A stretch of 64,000 nucleotides of DNA from Salinisphaera sp963835375 (GTDB taxonomy: Bacteria > Pseudomonadota > Gammaproteobacteria > Nevskiales > Salinisphaeraceae). Both the position numbers and the translations under genes were made by a program. The stretch spans positions 372,001 through 436,000 of the forward strand of contig CAWIGB010000012.1 of NCBI GenBank assembly GCA_963835375.1, written 5' to 3'. Under the pieces are notes generated by a model. It did not search any database, was not told the DNA's origin, and saw only the letters and a program-made list of their open reading frames with translations. Numbering within the stretch: position 1 is the stretch's first letter; every line of letters starts with the position of its first letter. Below are positions 61,758 to 64,000 of the stretch, piece after piece.

Positions 61758-63073
61758 GCCTGCGCCGCCGGCTGCTGATCACGCTGGGGGCCTCGCTGTG
61801 TCTGCTCTGGCTGCTCGCCTCGGCGTGGCTGCTGTTCGATCTCAACCGCAGCGTGCGCGATACGCTCGATCAACGCCTGGTCGCATCGGCGCACATGGTG
61901 GCGGGGCTGTTGTCGCAGGTGCCACGCCAGACTTGGCAACATACGATCGGGCCGCAGCTGTCGTCGCCCCCCGGGGCCGGCGTGGCCTGCCAGATTCGTT
62001 CGATGCGCGGCGATGTGCTGCTGCGCACGCGCGGCGATCTGGGCAGCGTGCTCAATCGCGCGCCGCCCGGGTTTTCCGAGCGCACGAGCGCGGGCAAGCG
62101 CTGGCGACTCTATACCGAGTTCGACAACGGTTTGATGATCACGGTCGCTGACCGGCTCGACGAGCGGCGGCATCTGCAATGGGGCATCGTGCTGGCCGCC
62201 GCGCTGCCATTCGTACTGGCGCTGCTCGGCAGCCTGGTCGCGGCGTGGTGGAGCATCTCGCGCGGGCTCGCGCCGCTCGACCGTCTGCGGGCCGAACTGG
62301 CACGGCGCGATCCCGATACATTGTCGCCGATCGTGCTGGATCGAACGCCGGCCGAGCTGCGCCCGGCGATTGCCACGCTGAATGGCCTGCTGGCGCGTAT
62401 CGCACGAGCGCTGGCACGCGAACAACGCTTCACCAGCGATGCCGCGCATGAACTGCGCACCCCGCTGACCGCGATCAAGACCCACGTGCAACTCGCCGCG
62501 CGCACCGATGGCGAACGCTCGCGCCAGGCCCTGCGCGATGCCGAAGCCGGTATCGCGCGCCTGCAGCGCACGCTCGAACAGCTGCTCCTGCTCGCGCGGA
62601 TCGAGGGCGACGGGGCGCTCGGTTCGCAGGAATGCACGATCGTCTCGGAGGTGGTGGCTGCGGCATTGGCCGATCTGAGCCATAGCGAACGCGTTCGCTC
62701 GTGCCGAATAGACCGGTCGGCGGTGATCGCGGCCCCCCTGGCGCTGGCTGCGGCGGCGTTGCGCAATCTGCTGGAAAACGCCTGTCGGCATAGCCCGGCG
62801 GACGAACCGATCACGCTCGCGGTGACGCCGCGGGCGGGGGATGTCGTGTTCACGGTCTGCGATCGGGGCGACTGGCCGGCCGGGGCCGATCCGCAGACGC
62901 TGATCCCGCGCTTCGCCCGCCACGCGGGCGCTCATGCCCGTGGAGGCAGCGGTCTGGGGCTGGCGATTGTGGCGGCTGTTGCCGAACGCTTCGGCGGCCG
63001 GCTGGTGTTGCAGGCCCGGGCAGGCGGCGGTTTGCAGAGCGCGCTTTATCTGCCGGCGGCCGCGTCGGGATAA
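61754..63073 (+). CDS. Sensor histidine kinase partner (QseC/PmrB-like)
   Basis: Intact, 439 residues, GTG start. Membrane segments near residues 10-30 and 145-170 bracket a periplasmic domain. HAMP-like linker, H-box with His232 (FTSDAAHELRTPLTAIKTH), N-box (LLENACRHSP) and GGSGLGLAIVAAV. The signal is unknown; the location beside dsbD and sulfur genes hints at envelope redox or metal stress, but this is only context. Confidence 0.9.
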   Translation: MSLRRRLLITLGASLCLLWLLASAWLLFDLNRSVRDTLDQRLVASAHMVAGLLSQVPRQTWQHTIGPQLSSPPGAGVACQIRSMRGDVLLRTRGDLGSVLNRAPPGFSERTSAGKRWRLYTEFDNGLMITVADRLDERRHLQWGIVLAAALPFVLALLGSLVAAWWSISRGLAPLDRLRAELARRDPDTLSPIVLDRTPAELRPAIATLNGLLARIARALAREQRFTSDAAHELRTPLTAIKTHVQLAARTDGERSRQALRDAEAGIARLQRTLEQLLLLARIEGDGALGSQECTIVSEVVAAALADLSHSERVRSCRIDRSAVIAAPLALAAAALRNLLENACRHSPADEPITLAVTPRAGDVVFTVCDRGDWPAGADPQTLIPRFARHAGAHARGGSGLGLAIVAAVAERFGGRLVLQARAGGGLQSALYLPAAASG

Positions 63074-63121
63074 AGACAACGACTCGCCGGAGTGACGACG
63101 CTGGCGCTGCGCGTGCCGGCT

Positions 63122-63571
63122 TCAGTCGAGCTTGCTCCGCGTGGCCTCGTACAACGGGGATTGCGGGTCCAGGCCCGTGTTCAGGCCGATCTCGAGCGCG
63201 CGCTCGGCGTTTTCGCCCTGAAGATGGCGGGCGCGATAGGCCATGAGGGCGCCCACGCGGTTGCTGCTGGCGCAGTGCACGAGCGCCGGCGTGCCGCCGG
63301 CTGCCGCGAGGGCGTCGTCGAGGTCGCGGGCGTGGCGATCGTCGATGTCATCCGGCCCTGCCACCGGGATATTGACGTAGCGCATACCGGCATCGGCGAC
63401 CGCGCGCGCCTCGTCGAATTCGTCAAACTCCCGGGCCGGGCGCAGGTTCACCACGGTCCTGACGCCAGCTTCGCCGGCAGCGACGAGCTGCGCTCGGCTG
63501 GGTTGCCCGGCGGTCACGATATCGGCGCCGAAGCGACGGACGTTATTCAGTTCATTCGGATAGTCGGCCAT
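63122..63571 (-). CDS. Blh-type dual-specificity-phosphatase-like protein (TIGR01244 family)
   Basis: Intact, 149 residues. VVNLRPAREFDEFDEARA and the P-loop-like HCASSNRVGALMA (Cys-x4-Arg) are the marks of the small domain that is fused to or paired with ETHE1-like dioxygenases (Blh). It probably transfers sulfane sulfur rather than phosphate. It follows the partial MBL gene at 63658 with an 86-base gap, probably in one operon. Confidence 0.82.
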   Translation of the reverse strand: MADYPNELNNVRRFGADIVTAGQPSRAQLVAAGEAGVRTVVNLRPAREFDEFDEARAVADAGMRYVNIPVAGPDDIDDRHARDLDDALAAAGGTPALVHCASSNRVGALMAYRARHLQGENAERALEIGLNTGLDPQSPLYEATRSKLD

Positions 63572-63657
63572 GGCCAATCTTCTTGCTGTGTCGTCTGGAA
63601 CGGTATGCTCGCTGCCGTCGGTATCGGCGCCAGCGAGCGAAGCTTGCCGTGCCGAGG

Positions 63658-64000
63658 TTACAGCGTATCGAGCGGGATTTTCAGGTAGTGCACGCCGTTG
63701 GATTCTTCCGGCGGCAGATGCCCGGCCCGCATGTTGATCTGAACCGAAGGCAGGATCAGGCGCGGCATGCCGAGCGTGGCGTCGCGGGCTTCGCGCATGG
63801 CGACGAATTCGTCCTCGGTGACGCCTTCGTGGACATGAATGTTGGTACGGCGCTGTTCGCCCACCGTCGTTTCCCAGTGGTATTGGCGACGTCCGTCGGG
63901 CAGATAATCGTGGCACATGAACAGGCGGGTCTCGTCCGGCAGGGCCATGAGTTTCTGAATCGAGCGATACAGCGTGCGCGCATCGCCGCCGGGGAAGTCG
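63658..64000 (-). CDS. Second ETHE1-like MBL-fold protein, C-terminal part
   Basis: Only the last ~113 residues are in the window; the start lies beyond the right edge. DFPGGDARTLYRSIQKLMAL and MCHDYLPDGR align with the matching region of the dioxygenase at 56539, and the end VHYLKIPLDTL matches SYLKIPLNQF there. It is a diverged paralogue, not a recent copy. It would form a persulfide dioxygenase operon with the Blh-type gene. Confidence 0.85.
   Translation of the reverse strand, partial: DFPGGDARTLYRSIQKLMALPDETRLFMCHDYLPDGRRQYHWETTVGEQRRTNIHVHEGVTEDEFVAMREARDATLGMPRLILPSVQINMRAGHLPPEESNGVHYLKIPLDTL

Overview
The window is about 64 kb of GC-rich chromosome from a gammaproteobacterium. The evidence is conserved gene order: the 3' part of the division and cell-wall cluster (murD-ftsW-murG-murC-ftsQ-ftsA-ftsZ-lpxC), then secA-argJ-mutT facing yacG-zapD-coaE-pilD-pilC, the uvrA/MFS/ssb block and bamD/rluD/pgeF. 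A halophile such as Salinisphaera would fit, but the genus is a guess. No tRNA, rRNA, CRISPR array or insertion sequence was recognised. The reading frame is broken by single-base indels in at least two dozen genes, including essential ones (murG, murC, ftsQ, ftsA, ftsZ, lpxC, secA, coaE, bamD). Most look like one extra or missing base, so they are treated as assembly errors and the genes are annotated end to end.

Layout. 1-8442: division and peptidoglycan genes plus lpxC. 8578-27454: a roughly 19-kb accessory lipid block lying between lpxC and dciA-secA, which are normally neighbours. Its left arm (minus strand, 12567 to 8578) encodes a GNAT-fold ceramide synthase candidate, a nucleotidyltransferase, a lipid (ceramide) kinase candidate and a second nucleotidyltransferase-like protein. 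Its right arm (plus strand, 13103 onward) encodes a fatty-acyl-AMP ligase, a CerR-like reductase, a dedicated acyl carrier protein, serine palmitoyltransferase, a classical SDR, an LpxO-like hydroxylase, a lauroyltransferase-like protein, a GT8-like/ELM1 fusion, a second ELM1 protein, a 2OG-Fe(II) oxygenase, a sulfotransferase, a dead GT4 gene and an MsbA/PglK-like ABC exporter. Together they read as a pathway that makes, phosphorylates, hydroxylates, glycosylates, perhaps sulfates, and exports a sphingolipid.

27477-40602: dciA, secA, argJ, a MutT-ThiE fusion, then yacG, zapD, coaE, pilD, pilC, pilR, pilS and a PP0621-type gene on the minus strand. 40797-48212: sucCD, a GFA-like zinc protein, nadE, bamD, rluD, pgeF. 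48455-53788: uvrA, an MFS transporter and ssb.

53955-64000: a sulfur and thiol region. It has a His-less CsoR/CstR-like repressor, two YeeE-type half transporters, a sulfide:quinone oxidoreductase and a divergent ETHE1-like persulfide dioxygenase. A perfect 16-bp palindrome of the CsoR-operator type lies in the divergent promoter region. Next come a DsbD-TlpA-DsbG periplasmic thiol operon, a PmrA/QseB-like two-component system, a Blh-type phosphatase-like protein and the end of a second ETHE1-like gene that runs off the right edge.
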